Assembly (NCBI GenBank): GCA_003367665.1
Contig: QKXI01000001.1
Span: 186,001 to 250,000 of the forward strand
Direction of reading: 5' to 3'
Source of the DNA: Leifsonia sp. ku-ls
GTDB lineage: Bacteria; Actinomycetota; Actinomycetes; Actinomycetales; Microbacteriaceae
DNA length: 64,000 nucleotides
Part shown: in pieces, positions 49,922 to 58,761 of the stretch
Position numbering within the stretch: the stretch's first letter is position 1
Layout: the number at the start of each line of letters is the position of its first letter
Translations under genes and position numbers: made by a program
Notes under the pieces: generated by a model
Seen by the model: the letters and a program-made list of their open reading frames with translations, nothing else
Told to the model about the DNA's origin: nothing
Databases searched by the model: none

Positions 49922-50590
49922 GTGTCAGAGCCCCAGCCCGCCGACGAGCCGTCGGGCGTATACGACCGCCTGCGCGCGCAGATCCTCGACCTCGACCGGG
50001 TGCCCGGCTCCCGTCTCACCGAGCGCGGCCTCGAAGCGGAGCTCGGCGCCTCCCGCACCCCGCTGCGCGCGGCACTCATGCGGCTGGAGGCCGACGGGCT
50101 GGTGTGCCGCGACGGCCGCGCCTGGCAGGTCTCCCCCATCGACCTCGGCGAGATCGCCCGCCTCAGCGAGCTGCGGGATGCGGTGGAGACCGCCGCCGTC
50201 CGGCTCGGCTGCGAGCGCGCGACGGACGCCGAGATCGCGGCCCTGGCGCGCGACCTGGACGCGGTCGGCCCAGGGCGCCCGGCCGACGAGGCGGTGCGCG
50301 CCGGCACGGACTTCCACGTGCGGCTCGCCGCGCTCTCCGGCAACCACTTCTTCGCCGACGCGGTCGAGTCCGCCATGACGCGGCTGGCACGCTCGCGCTG
50401 GCTGGTGGCGCGGAGCGAGGAGGCCTGGGACGAGCACCGCGAGATCCTGCGGCTCGTGGCCGAACGGCGACCGGAGGAGGCGGCCGCGCTCATCCACCGC
50501 CACATCGTGGGCACGCACGACCACCTGCTGCGGGCGCTGGACGCCGACGCCCGGACGCTGCGCGGACGCGGCCTCGCGATCGTCCGCTGA
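49922..50590 (+). CDS. GntR-family regulator, FCD type
   Basis: A 222-residue dimeric repressor. The N-terminal winged helix covers residues about 12-70 (VYDRLRAQILDLDRVPGSRLTERGL, LGASRTPLRAALMRLEADGLV). The C-terminal all-helical FCD domain carries metal/ligand residues in DFHVRLAALSGN and HREILRLVAERR, then HIVGTHDH. FCD members usually sense an organic acid or sugar acid. GTG 49922 has AAAGGAGGACC. It is expected to bind the three GGTATACC boxes and control both itself and the MFS gene. Confidence 0.9.
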   Translation: MSEPQPADEPSGVYDRLRAQILDLDRVPGSRLTERGLEAELGASRTPLRAALMRLEADGLVCRDGRAWQVSPIDLGEIARLSELRDAVETAAVRLGCERATDAEIAALARDLDAVGPGRPADEAVRAGTDFHVRLAALSGNHFFADAVESAMTRLARSRWLVARSEEAWDEHREILRLVAERRPEEAAALIHRHIVGTHDHLLRALDADARTLRGRGLAIVR

Positions 50591-50645
50591 GCGCCGGGCC
50601 GCCCACCGGGAAAGAGGAAGAGGGCGACCCGTGCGGGTCGCCCTC

Positions 50646-51281
50646 TCAGTCCTCGCCGTCCGGCGACTCGCCGTCCGGAGTTTCGTCAGCCGGCTCGGGC
50701 TCGTCGTCCGGCAGCTCCTCGAAGAGTCCGGCCGGCGGCGTCAGAGTCACGGTGCCCGCGGTCAGGTCGACCTCCGGGACGATCGCCTTCACGAACGGGA
50801 CGAGCACCTCGCCGCCGCCCGTCGCGATCGCGAGCAGGTCCTGCGCCGGGAGGTGGTCGACGCGCACGACCCGGCCCACGCTCACGCCGTCGCGGAGGGC
50901 GTCAAGCCCCACCAGCTGGTGGTCGTACCAGGCGTCCTCCTCGTCCGGGAGCTCCTTGGCGTCCTGGCTGACCCAGAGGATGGCCTTGACGAGCGTCTCG
51001 GCCTCCGTGCGGTCCTCCACGCCGGCGAAGAACCCGACCGGGTGGCCGTTGTACCAGCGGAGCTCGCGGAGCTCGAGGGTCTTGCCGTGCCACTTGGACG
51101 CCGTCGGCACCTGCAGCGTGAACACCGCGCCGGGGACGAACCGCTTCTCCGGCTCGTCGGTGTACAGCTCGAGCTTGAGCGCGCCCTTCAGGCCGTGGGC
51201 CTTGGTGAGGCGCCCGACCCGCAGCTCGGTCTGACCGGGCCGGGGGGCGACCTCCTTGCGGGGCAGTTTGTGGTCCGCCAC
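50646..51281 (-). CDS. rimM: 16S rRNA processing protein RimM
   Basis: Helps 30S head maturation with S19. It has about 211 residues. N-terminal RimM domain: LRVGRLTKAHGLKGALKLELYTD. C-terminal PRC-barrel: HQLVGLDALRDGVSVGRVVRVDHLPAQDLLAI and VLVPFVKAIVPEVDL. An acidic tail of about 25 residues ends the protein. The start GTG 51281 lies two bases from the khpA stop (TGAGGTG), which is preferred; an in-frame start at 51305 would overlap khpA by 23 bases. It is part of the unit rpsP-khpA-rimM. Confidence 0.93.
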   Translation of the reverse strand: MADHKLPRKEVAPRPGQTELRVGRLTKAHGLKGALKLELYTDEPEKRFVPGAVFTLQVPTASKWHGKTLELRELRWYNGHPVGFFAGVEDRTEAETLVKAILWVSQDAKELPDEEDAWYDHQLVGLDALRDGVSVGRVVRVDHLPAQDLLAIATGGGEVLVPFVKAIVPEVDLTAGTVTLTPPAGLFEELPDDEPEPADETPDGESPDGED

Positions 51282-51282
51282 C

Positions 51283-51513
51283 TCAGTCGTCGACGACGTC
51301 GACACGGACGCGCCGGCCGTCGGCCAGCGCGGTCACGAGCGTGCGGAGGGCCTTGGCCGTACGGCCGGAGCGGCCGATCACCCGGCCGAGGTCCTCGGGA
51401 TTCACGCGAATCTCGAGGACCTCGCCACGCGGGGAGCTCTTGGCCACGACGTGGACGTCGTCAGGGTGATCGACGATCCCCTTGACCAGGTGCGTGAGCG
51501 CGGGTGCGAGCAA
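51283..51513 (-). CDS. khpA: KH-domain RNA-binding protein KhpA
   Basis: A 76-residue single KH domain with VIGRSGRTAKALRTL, the GxxG loop (GRSG), near residue 46. It starts at TTG 51513 with LAPALTHLVKGIVDHPDDV, the family N-terminus. It lies between rpsP and rimM, its usual place. It binds RNA non-specifically and influences cell growth in Gram-positives. Confidence 0.92.
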   Translation of the reverse strand: MLAPALTHLVKGIVDHPDDVHVVAKSSPRGEVLEIRVNPEDLGRVIGRSGRTAKALRTLVTALADGRRVRVDVVDD

Positions 51514-51517
51514 GACG

Positions 51518-51994
51518 TCAGGCCTTCTCGTCGGACGCGTCGTCCGCGATGGCCTCGGCCTCGGCGACGACGTTGGCCTCGTCGGCCTCCTCGCGCTCGA
51601 CCTCGGCCTCGACGACGGCCTCCGCGTCGGCGGCGGTCGGCTTCTCCGCCTTGGGCTTGAGGACCGGCTTCTTCTTCTCGTCGGCGACGAACGCGACCTT
51701 CTCCTCGGCGACCTTCACGGTCGAGACGGCGTTCTTGTCACCCTTGAACTTGCCCCAGTCGCCGGTGAGCTTCAGCAGCGCGGTGACCTGCTCGGTCGGC
51801 TGGGCGCCGACGCTCAGCCAGTACTGCGCGCGGTCGGAGTCGACCTCGATGCGCGAGGGCTCCTCGGTCGGGTGGTACAGACCGATCTCCTCGATCACAC
51901 GACCGTCGCGCTTGGTGCGCGAGTCGGCGACGACGATGCGGTAGTACGGAGCGCGGATCTTGCCCAGGCGCTTCAGTCGGATCTTTACAGCCAC
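51518..51994 (-). CDS. rpsP: 30S ribosomal protein S16
   Basis: A 158-residue protein from GTG 51994; S16 core residues 1-85 ([41 protein letters not shown]). A C-terminal extension of about 55 Ala/Glu/Asp/Val residues follows, as in other actinobacteria ([19 protein letters not shown]). The longer frame upstream shows no conserved sequence. It heads the rpsP-khpA-rimM unit. Confidence 0.95.
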   Translation of the reverse strand: MAVKIRLKRLGKIRAPYYRIVVADSRTKRDGRVIEEIGLYHPTEEPSRIEVDSDRAQYWLSVGAQPTEQVTALLKLTGDWGKFKGDKNAVSTVKVAEEKVAFVADEKKKPVLKPKAEKPTAADAEAVVEAEVEREEADEANVVAEAEAIADDASDEKA

Positions 51995-52176
51995 GATTCT
52001 CCTGTTTGAGTGGATGAGTTGTGTCGAACTGACTGCCGTGGGCGTGGGGGCACACGCGGCAGGAGGTCTAGTGTTCGTCCCACGCACCGGATAGAGGGTC
52101 GGGTACGTCGAACTCAACTAGCTATTCTGTCAGACATTGCGCCGCTTTGAACAATCGGATGGACGGTACGGGACGC

Positions 52177-53313
52177 ATGCAGATCGAATTCTCGGAGTCC
52201 GAGCGCTCCACCGTCGGCATCGAGTGGGAGCTGGCGCTCGTCGACGGCGCCACCGGCGACCTCGTCCACATCGCCGACGAGGTGCTGCGCGAGCTCGGGA
52301 CGCCGGACGGCGAGGAGCACCCGCAGATCACGCACGAGCTGCTGCTCAACACCGTGGAGCTGGTCAGTCGCGTCCACAAGACGGTCCCGGCCGCCATCAC
52401 CGACCTCCAGGAGCTGATCGGCCTCGTCCGCGGGGTGACCGACCCGCTCGGCGTCGAACTCATGTGCGCGGGGACGCATCCGTTCGCGCAGTGGTTCGAC
52501 CAGAAGGTGACGCCGAACGAACGCTACGACCGCCTGCTCGACCGCACCCAGTGGTGGGGCCGTCAGATGATGATCTGGGGCATCCACGTGCACGTCGGCG
52601 TCGACTCCGTCGACAAGGCCCTGCCGATCGTGAACGGGCTGCTCACCTACTACCCGCACCTGCAGGCGCTGAGCGCGTCCAGCCCGTTCTGGTCCGGGGC
52701 CAAGACCGGCTACGCCTCCAACCGGGCGCTCATGTTCCAGCAGCTGCCGACGGCGGGCCTTCCGTGGCAGTTCGGCACCTGGGCCAACTACGAGGAGTAC
52801 GTGCAGGACCTCGTCACCACCGGCGTCGTGGAGGACCACAGCGAGGTGCGCTGGGACATCCGGCCGTCGCCGAAGTGGGGAACGGTGGAGATGCGCGCCT
52901 GCGACGGGCTGTCCACCGCGGACGAGGTCGGCGCGGTGGCGGCGCTCATCCACTGCCTGACCGACCGCATGTCCGGCCAGCTCGACGACGGGATCGAACC
53001 GGTCACCCTGCAGCCCTGGTTCGTGCGCGAGAACAAGTGGCGGGCGGCCAGGTATGGGCTCGACGCGGAGATCATCCTGGCGCCGGACGGGAGCGAGCGG
53101 CTCGTCTCGGACAGCCTGCGCGACCTGGTCGACGACCTGCAGCCGGAGGCCGAGCGGCTGGGCTGCGTCGACGAGCTGGCGACGGTGCTCACCATCCTGG
53201 ACACGGGCGCGAGCTACCAGCGGCAGCTGGCGGTCGCGGAGGCGAACGGCGGCAGCCTCCAGGCCGTGGTCAGCTCGCTGACGCACGAGCTGCGGAACGG
53301 CCTCGCGCGCTGA
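52177..53313 (+). CDS. YbdK-type carboxylate-amine ligase (GCS2 family)
   Basis: A 378-residue member of glutamate-cysteine ligase family 2. Family signatures: STVGIEWELALVD near residue 10, MCAGTHPFAQW near 97, GIHVHVGVDS near 137, and RENKWRAARYGLDAEI near 288. The enzyme joins a carboxylate to an amine at the cost of ATP; some members have weak glutamate-cysteine ligase activity. The physiological product is not known. ATG 52177 is preferred over an in-frame ATG 30 bp upstream because it gives the conserved beginning MQIEFSESERSTVG. It is divergent from rpsP, with TAGCTATTCTG as a possible -10 area near 52119. Confidence 0.87.
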   Translation: MQIEFSESERSTVGIEWELALVDGATGDLVHIADEVLRELGTPDGEEHPQITHELLLNTVELVSRVHKTVPAAITDLQELIGLVRGVTDPLGVELMCAGTHPFAQWFDQKVTPNERYDRLLDRTQWWGRQMMIWGIHVHVGVDSVDKALPIVNGLLTYYPHLQALSASSPFWSGAKTGYASNRALMFQQLPTAGLPWQFGTWANYEEYVQDLVTTGVVEDHSEVRWDIRPSPKWGTVEMRACDGLSTADEVGAVAALIHCLTDRMSGQLDDGIEPVTLQPWFVRENKWRAARYGLDAEIILAPDGSERLVSDSLRDLVDDLQPEAERLGCVDELATVLTILDTGASYQRQLAVAEANGGSLQAVVSSLTHELRNGLAR

Positions 53314-53345
53314 CCGAGCGGGCACCCGCGGTCCGTGATCGGCAC

Positions 53346-53379
53346 AGCGGATCCATAGCTCGGGGAAGCGGATCCATAG
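53346..53379. promoter_or_regulatory. Direct repeat upstream of the first SGNH gene
   Basis: AGCGGATCCATAG occurs at 53346-53358 and again at 53367-53379, 21 bp or two helical turns apart, 23 bp ahead of the ATG. The second copy overlaps the likely promoter region. It could be a regulator site. Confidence 0.55.
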
Positions 53380-53401
53380 GATCCCGGCGTAGCGTTGTCG
53401 C

Positions 53402-54067
53402 ATGCTCGCCCGTCGCCCCCTCGCCGCGGCGGCGGCCGCGATGACGGCCGCGCTGCTGGCGCTCGTCGCCCTCTCCGGCTGCGCGGTGGCCGCTGCCGGT
53501 CCGCTATCCGAGGGCGTCCTCCCGGCGGGCGCCGAGCGGGTCGCGGTGATCGGCGACTCGATCGAGTCGGGGCTCGGGCTCGACCCCGACGAGTCGTGGC
53601 CGGCCCTGGTCGCCAGCAGTCGCGGCTGGCGGCTGAGCAACCTCAGCGTGCCCGGCGCCGGCTTCGTCGCGCAGGGCTCCGACGGGAACGACTTCTCCGG
53701 CCAGGTCGCGACCGCGATCGCCTCCCGCCCGCAGATCGTCTTCATCGGCGCGTCCGACAACGACCTCGGCACCGACCCGGCGACCGTGGCGACGGCGGTG
53801 CGGAAGGCCGTCGACCGGATCCACTCGGCTCTCCCCCAGGCGCAGATCGTCGGCTTCAACGCGCTCACCGGACAGGCGGCCGACGACGATCTCGCCCCGC
53901 TGAACGCAGCGGTGAAGAAGGCCGTCGAGTCGATCGGCGGCACCTGGCTCGACCTCGGTCAGCCGTACCGCGGGCAGGCCGGCCTGGTGCAGGACGACGG
54001 CGAGCACCCCACCCTCCCGGGGCAGCAGGCGATCGCCGCAGCCGTCGAAGCGGCCCTGCCCGTCTGA
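53402..54067 (+). CDS. SGNH/GDSL hydrolase lipoprotein
   Basis: A 221-residue secreted lipoprotein. Signal helix and lipobox LSGC at about residues 24-27. The hydrolase domain has GDS (VIGDSIESGLG), the Asn block (GASDND), and the catalytic Asp-His in DGEHP near 202. SGNH lipoproteins deacylate esters such as cell-wall or glycan acyl groups; the substrate here is unknown. It is a clear paralogue of the next gene. The same order of blocks and WPALV motif are shared. Confidence 0.85.
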   Translation: MLARRPLAAAAAAMTAALLALVALSGCAVAAAGPLSEGVLPAGAERVAVIGDSIESGLGLDPDESWPALVASSRGWRLSNLSVPGAGFVAQGSDGNDFSGQVATAIASRPQIVFIGASDNDLGTDPATVATAVRKAVDRIHSALPQAQIVGFNALTGQAADDDLAPLNAAVKKAVESIGGTWLDLGQPYRGQAGLVQDDGEHPTLPGQQAIAAAVEAALPV

Positions 54068-54144
54068 GCCGCCTACCACCCGTCCGACACTCCGAGAAGC
54101 CGGTCACAGGCAGTTCGCAGGTCGGAGGCTCTAGCGTCGCTTCC

Positions 54145-54876
54145 GTGCGCACCCGTACCCGACGCCCGGCCAGCCGGCTTCCCCTCCTCGCGTCCGCCGC
54201 CCTGACGGCCGCGCTGCTCGCCCTCGCCGGGTGCTCCGCCGCGCCGACGGCACGGCCGGTGGCCGCTCAGCCGAGCAATGTCGCCGCGCCCGCGGGTGGC
54301 GCAGCCCAGGGCGGCACCGGAACCGTGGAGGCGGTCGCCATCGGCGACTCGATCGCGTTCGGCAAGGGCGTCACCCCGCAGGAGGCGTGGCCCGCCCTCG
54401 TCTCCGCCGACCACGGCTGGCGGCTCACCGACCTGGCCGTGTCCGGCTCCGGGTTCGTGAAGCCCGGCTGGAACGGCACCACCTACCGCCAGCAGGTCGA
54501 CGCCGCCCTGCGACTGCAGCCGCAGGTCATCCTCTTGGCCGCCACCCGCAACGACCGCGAGCAGGACCCGGCGGCGGTCACCGCGAACGCCGACCGGATG
54601 CTGCGCGAGCTGCGCGAGCGGTTCCCGAAGGCGACGATCGTCGGCATCACGGGCGTCTGGGGATCGGATCAGCCGCCCGCGACGATGACCCGCGTCGACG
54701 GGATCGTCGGAGACGCCGTGCGCGACGTCGACGGCACCTGGCTCGACATCGGCTTCCCGCTCGTCGGCCACCCGGAGCTGGTGCAGGCGGACGGCATCCA
54801 CCCCAACGCCGCGGGGCAGAAGGTCGTGGCGCGCACCATCGAGGCGAAACTGCGCCCGCTCGACCTGGCGCTCTAG
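54145..54876 (+). CDS. SGNH/GDSL hydrolase lipoprotein, second copy
   Basis: A 243-residue secreted lipoprotein from GTG 54145. Lipobox LAGC near residue 29-32 and a Ala/Gly/Thr-rich linker, then GDSIAFGKG, WPALVSADHGW, LLAATRNDREQ and DGIHPNAAG. The Asn block reads ATRND in place of GASDND of the neighbour, so activity may differ. It lies 77 bp after the first SGNH gene. The similarity of the two points to tandem duplication followed by divergence. Confidence 0.85.
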   Translation: MRTRTRRPASRLPLLASAALTAALLALAGCSAAPTARPVAAQPSNVAAPAGGAAQGGTGTVEAVAIGDSIAFGKGVTPQEAWPALVSADHGWRLTDLAVSGSGFVKPGWNGTTYRQQVDAALRLQPQVILLAATRNDREQDPAAVTANADRMLRELRERFPKATIVGITGVWGSDQPPATMTRVDGIVGDAVRDVDGTWLDIGFPLVGHPELVQADGIHPNAAGQKVVARTIEAKLRPLDLAL

Positions 54877-54886
54877 CGAGCCGCGG

Positions 54887-56464
54887 TCAGCGGCCCAGGA
54901 ACTTCTGCAGGGCCGCCATCTCCTCCTCGGAGGGACCGCCGTTCTTCGCGCCGGCGCCGGCACCCGCGCCGAGCCCGAAACCGCTGCCGCCGCCCGGCGC
55001 GCCCGCGGGCTTGACGCCGGCCGCGAGTGCGGCGTTCTCCGCCGCGCGCTTCGCCGGGTTGCCCGAGCGCGAGCCGCCCTTCTTCTTGTTCTTCTGCTGC
55101 TTGCGACCGGCGTAGGAGGCGCCGGGGATGGGGCCCATGCCCGGCACGTTCGGCACGCCGCCCTTCGCGACCGTCTTCATCATCTTGGCGGCCTGCTCGA
55201 AGCGGGTGACGAGCTGGTTCACCTCGGTGACGGTCGTGCCGGAGCCCTTGGCGATGCGGAGCCGTCGGGAGCCGTTGAGCAGCTTCGGGTTGGTGCGCTC
55301 GGCCTTGGTCATCGACTGGATGATCGCCTCGGTGCGGACGATCTCGCGCTCGTCGAAGTTGTCGAGCTGCTGCTTCATCTGGCCGGCGCCGGGCAGCATG
55401 CCCATCATCTTCTTGATGGAGCCCATGTTGCGCAGCTGCTGCATCTGCTTGAGGAAGTCGTCGAGCGTGAAGCTGTCGGTCGCGAACTTCTCGGCGACCT
55501 TGCGCGCCTCCTCCTCGTCGAAGGCCTGCTGCGCCTGCTCGATGAGGGTGAGGATGTCGCCGAGGTCGAGGATGCGCGACGCCATGCGGTCCGGGTGGAA
55601 CGGCTCGAAGTCGTCGAGTCCTTCGCCGGTGGACGCGAAGATGATCGGGCGGCCGGTCACCGACGCGACCGAGAGGGCCGCGCCACCGCGCGCGTCGCCG
55701 TCGAGCTTGGAGAGCACGACGCCGGTGAAGTCGACGCCGTCCTGGAAGGCCTTGGCGGTCGCCACGGCGTCCTGACCGATCATCGCGTCGATGACGAACA
55801 GCACCTCGTCGGGGTCCGTCGCCTTGCGGATGTCGGCGGCCTGCTTCATCAGCTCGGCGTCGACGCCCAGGCGGCCGGCGGTGTCGATGACGACCGTGTC
55901 GTACTGCTTGGTCTCGGCGAACTTCAGGGCGTCCTTCGCGACCTTCACCGGGTTGCCGACGCCGTTGCCCGGCTCCGGCGCGAACACGGCGACACCCGCC
56001 TGCTCGCCCACGACCTGGAGCTGCGTGACGGCGTTGGGGCGCTGGAGGTCGGCGGCGACCAGGAGCGGCGTGTGGCCGTCCTTCGCCAGCCACTTGCCCA
56101 GCTTTCCGGCGAGCGTCGTCTTTCCGGCGCCCTGGAGGCCCGCGAGCATGATGACCGTCGGCGGACGCTTCGCGAACTGCAGCCGGCGCTGCTGGCCGCC
56201 CAGGATGCCGACGAGCTCCTCGTTGACGATCTGCACGACCTGCTGCGCCGGGTTGAGCGCCTTGTTGACCTCGTCGCTCAGCGCGCGCTCGCGCACCTTC
56301 GCGGTGAAGTCCTTGACCACCGGGAGCGCGACGTCGGCGTCGAGCAGGGCCCGGCGGATCTCCCGCACGGTGCCGTCGACGTCGGACGGCGACAGCTTGC
56401 CCTTGGTGCGCAGATTCTTGAAGGTGTCCGCAAGACGGTCGGACAGGGTGCCGAAAGTAGCCAT
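54887..56464 (-). CDS. ffh: Signal recognition particle protein Ffh
   Basis: SRP54 GTPase that guides membrane proteins to the translocon. The 525 residues carry the N and G domains (GLQGAGKTTLAGKLGKW near 107, DTAGRLGVD near 191, LSKLDGDARGGAALSV near 250). The Met-rich M domain contains LKQMQQLRNMGSIKKMMGM and GSRRLRIAKGSGTTVTEVN. A Gly/Ala-rich tail follows. ftsY is nearby on the same strand, so both halves of the pathway are encoded here. Confidence 0.96.
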   Translation of the reverse strand: MATFGTLSDRLADTFKNLRTKGKLSPSDVDGTVREIRRALLDADVALPVVKDFTAKVRERALSDEVNKALNPAQQVVQIVNEELVGILGGQQRRLQFAKRPPTVIMLAGLQGAGKTTLAGKLGKWLAKDGHTPLLVAADLQRPNAVTQLQVVGEQAGVAVFAPEPGNGVGNPVKVAKDALKFAETKQYDTVVIDTAGRLGVDAELMKQAADIRKATDPDEVLFVIDAMIGQDAVATAKAFQDGVDFTGVVLSKLDGDARGGAALSVASVTGRPIIFASTGEGLDDFEPFHPDRMASRILDLGDILTLIEQAQQAFDEEEARKVAEKFATDSFTLDDFLKQMQQLRNMGSIKKMMGMLPGAGQMKQQLDNFDEREIVRTEAIIQSMTKAERTNPKLLNGSRRLRIAKGSGTTVTEVNQLVTRFEQAAKMMKTVAKGGVPNVPGMGPIPGASYAGRKQQKNKKKGGSRSGNPAKRAAENAALAAGVKPAGAPGGGSGFGLGAGAGAGAKNGGPSEEEMAALQKFLGR

Positions 56465-56513
56465 GATCTGTCGATTCTATCGGGCGACGTTGGCCGGACG
56501 CCGTGAACGCCGG

Positions 56514-57017
56514 TCAGTCGCCCGATGTCTCGACCGAGACCACGTCGCCGCGCACGTCGAACGAGACGGTGAGCAGAGCGTCGGTCTCGTCCGGCGCGAT
56601 GGAGTAGTCGAAGGTGGCGAACACCTCGTCCTCATCGGCATGGTCGGCCTGGATAACCACGGTCAGCAGCTGCAGCGACCGGAGCACGTCGATGGCGATG
56701 TCGCCCGAGTTGTACACCAGCAGGTCGACGAGGCTGTCGCCCAGCTTGTCGACGTGCTCGTCGATGTAGCTGGTCGTGGCCGACTGCCGCGAGCTGAGCT
56801 CGGCCACCAGGGCGTCGCGCGCCCGCGCGTCGAAGCCCTCGAGCGCCTGGATGAGCGCGGCCGCGGCGTCCAGCGCGAACTCCGGCACGCCGGACTCGTC
56901 GTCGGCCAGCAGCTCGACCTCGACCGTCTGGTCGCCGAGCTCCACCGTGTCGTCCCAGGCGAGGCCGCCGCTCGCCGTCTCGTCGATGAGGCCGAAGAAG
57001 TCGTGCTCGATCGCCAT
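56514..57017 (-). CDS. DUF2004-like protein
   Basis: A 167-residue acidic soluble protein: HDFFGLIDETASGGLAWDDT, then VEVELLADDESGVPEFALDAA, YIDEHVDKLG and DYSIAPDETDALLTVSFD. It matches the general pattern of DUF2004 proteins found between ftsY and ffh in this family of bacteria (recalled). Function unknown. Confidence 0.75.
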   Translation of the reverse strand: MAIEHDFFGLIDETASGGLAWDDTVELGDQTVEVELLADDESGVPEFALDAAAALIQALEGFDARARDALVAELSSRQSATTSYIDEHVDKLGDSLVDLLVYNSGDIAIDVLRSLQLLTVVIQADHADEDEVFATFDYSIAPDETDALLTVSFDVRGDVVSVETSGD

Positions 57018-57027
57018 GCCCGCTCCC

Positions 57028-57903
57028 CTATCCGACCAGCTGCTGCGCGAAGACGTGCGGTGTGAAGCCGGTCAGGTCGTTGATCCCCTCGCCCTGGCCG
57101 ACGAGCTTGATCGGGATGCCGGTGCGCTCCTGCACGGCCAGCACGAACCCGCCCTTCGCCGAGCCGTCGAGCTTGGTCAGCACGAGGCCGGTCACGCCGG
57201 CGTGCTCCAGGAACGCCTCCGCCTGCGCGAGGCCGTTCTGGCCGGTCGTCGCGTCGAGCACGAGCAGCACCTCCGCGATCGGCGCCTGCTTCTCGACGAC
57301 GCGTTTGATCTTGGACAGTTCGTCCATCAGGCCGCCCTTGGTCTGCAGGCGCCCGGCGGTGTCGATGATGACGATCTCCGTGCCGTCGCGCTTGGCCTTC
57401 TCGACCGTCTGGAAGGCGACGGACGCCGGGTCCTGTCCCTGCTGCTGCGGCCGCACGATCTCGGCCCCGGCGCGCTCCGCCCAGGTGGCCAGCTGCTCCA
57501 CCGCGGCCGCGCGGAACGTGTCGGCGGCGCCGACGACGACCGACCGGTCGTAGGTGCGCAGGAACTTGGCGAACTTGCCGATGGTCGTGGTCTTGCCCAC
57601 GCCGTTCACACCGACCACCAGCACGATCGCCGGACGGTCGCTGAGCTTGAGCGTGGTGTCGAGCTTCGAGAGCCGCTCCTCCATCGTCTCCCGCAGCATC
57701 CGCTGCAGGTCGGCCGGATCGGTGGTGTGGTACCGCTCCACCTGGGCACGCAGGTCGTCGATCACGGCCTCCGTGACGTCCGGGCCGAAGTCGGCCGTGA
57801 TCAGCGCGGTCTCCAGGTCGTCCCAGGTGGTGTCGTCGATGGTCTTCTTGGCGAACAGCCCGCGGAGGGCGCCCGACAGAGACCAGGGGGTGCGGTCAGC
57901 CAT
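57028..57903 (-). CDS. ftsY: SRP receptor FtsY
   Basis: The SRP receptor GTPase, 291 residues. VVGVNGVGKTTTIGKFAKFL near residue 97, GADTFRAAAVEQLA near 129, DTAGRLQTKGGLMDELSK near 179, and TKLDGSAKGGFVLAVQ near 234. The protein lacks the long acidic A-domain of E. coli FtsY and begins directly with the NG domain, as in many Gram-positives. Ten bases separate its stop from the DUF2004-like start. Confidence 0.95.
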   Translation of the reverse strand: MADRTPWSLSGALRGLFAKKTIDDTTWDDLETALITADFGPDVTEAVIDDLRAQVERYHTTDPADLQRMLRETMEERLSKLDTTLKLSDRPAIVLVVGVNGVGKTTTIGKFAKFLRTYDRSVVVGAADTFRAAAVEQLATWAERAGAEIVRPQQQGQDPASVAFQTVEKAKRDGTEIVIIDTAGRLQTKGGLMDELSKIKRVVEKQAPIAEVLLVLDATTGQNGLAQAEAFLEHAGVTGLVLTKLDGSAKGGFVLAVQERTGIPIKLVGQGEGINDLTGFTPHVFAQQLVG

Positions 57904-57923
57904 GACACTCAGACTAGCCGCGG

Positions 57924-58745
57924 ATGTACGGTGTGCTCATGTACGCGCTGGTGGGGGTCTCCGCAGAGCTGGCCGAGCAGCTGGTCGCGATCGAGACCGG
58001 AGGGCACGACGCCGTGCACCAGGCGCGTACGCGCGTGCGACGGCTGCGCAGCATCCTGAGTGTGTACCGGAAGGCGTTCGACCGGGAGGAAGCGCGGCGG
58101 ATGCGCGCCCGGCTGGCCCGGCTGGGCGAACGGCTCGGCGACGTACGCGACCGGGAGGTGCGCAGCCGCGACCTCGAGGATCTGCTGCAGGCGGAGTCCT
58201 CCCCCGAGCTGGTGGACGCGGTGGAGGCGCTCGCGGCCGAGGAGCGCGCCGCGCACGGCCGCGCCCTCGATGAGCTGCTCCGGCACCTGCGCGGCCGCCG
58301 CCATCGCGAGCTGATGGCCGACCTGCAACGCTTCGCGGCGGACCCGCCGCTGACGAAGGCCGGGCGCAAGCACCCTGGTCGCGTCGCCGGCAAGGGCCTC
58401 GCGAAGGCCGTCGCGCGCGTGCACCGCACCGGGGGCACCAGCCTCGAAGAACGCCACGAGCTGCGCAAATCGGCCCGCCGCCTGCGCTACGCCGCGGAAG
58501 CCGTCATCGACGACCGCGGGCGCCGGGCCGTCCGGCTCGCGGCCGCGGCGGAGGCGGTGCACGACCGACTGGGTGCGCACCGCGACCTCGTGCTGCTCGG
58601 CCGTCACCTGCGCGAGCGCACGGCCGAGCAGGAGCTCGGCCCCGCGGCCACGACCGGCATCGCGATGCTCGCCGCCGAGTGCGACCGCCGCGCCGAGGAG
58701 CACTTGGACGGCCTCGACGAGGCGCTCGACGCGATCGAATGGTGA
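57924..58745 (+). CDS. CHAD-domain protein
   Basis: A 273-residue helical protein rich in His, Arg and Ala with two CHAD half-repeats: HDAVHQARTRVRRLRSILSVY near residue 26 and ERHELRKSARRLRYAAEAV near 175. CHAD domains bind polyphosphate granules; the N-terminal CYTH domain that often goes with them is missing. Function beyond polyphosphate binding is unknown. The start may be ATG 57924 or ATG 57939. Confidence 0.88.
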   Translation: MYGVLMYALVGVSAELAEQLVAIETGGHDAVHQARTRVRRLRSILSVYRKAFDREEARRMRARLARLGERLGDVRDREVRSRDLEDLLQAESSPELVDAVEALAAEERAAHGRALDELLRHLRGRRHRELMADLQRFAADPPLTKAGRKHPGRVAGKGLAKAVARVHRTGGTSLEERHELRKSARRLRYAAEAVIDDRGRRAVRLAAAAEAVHDRLGAHRDLVLLGRHLRERTAEQELGPAATTGIAMLAAECDRRAEEHLDGLDEALDAIEW

Positions 58746-58761
58746 CCCGGGCGGGACGGTC

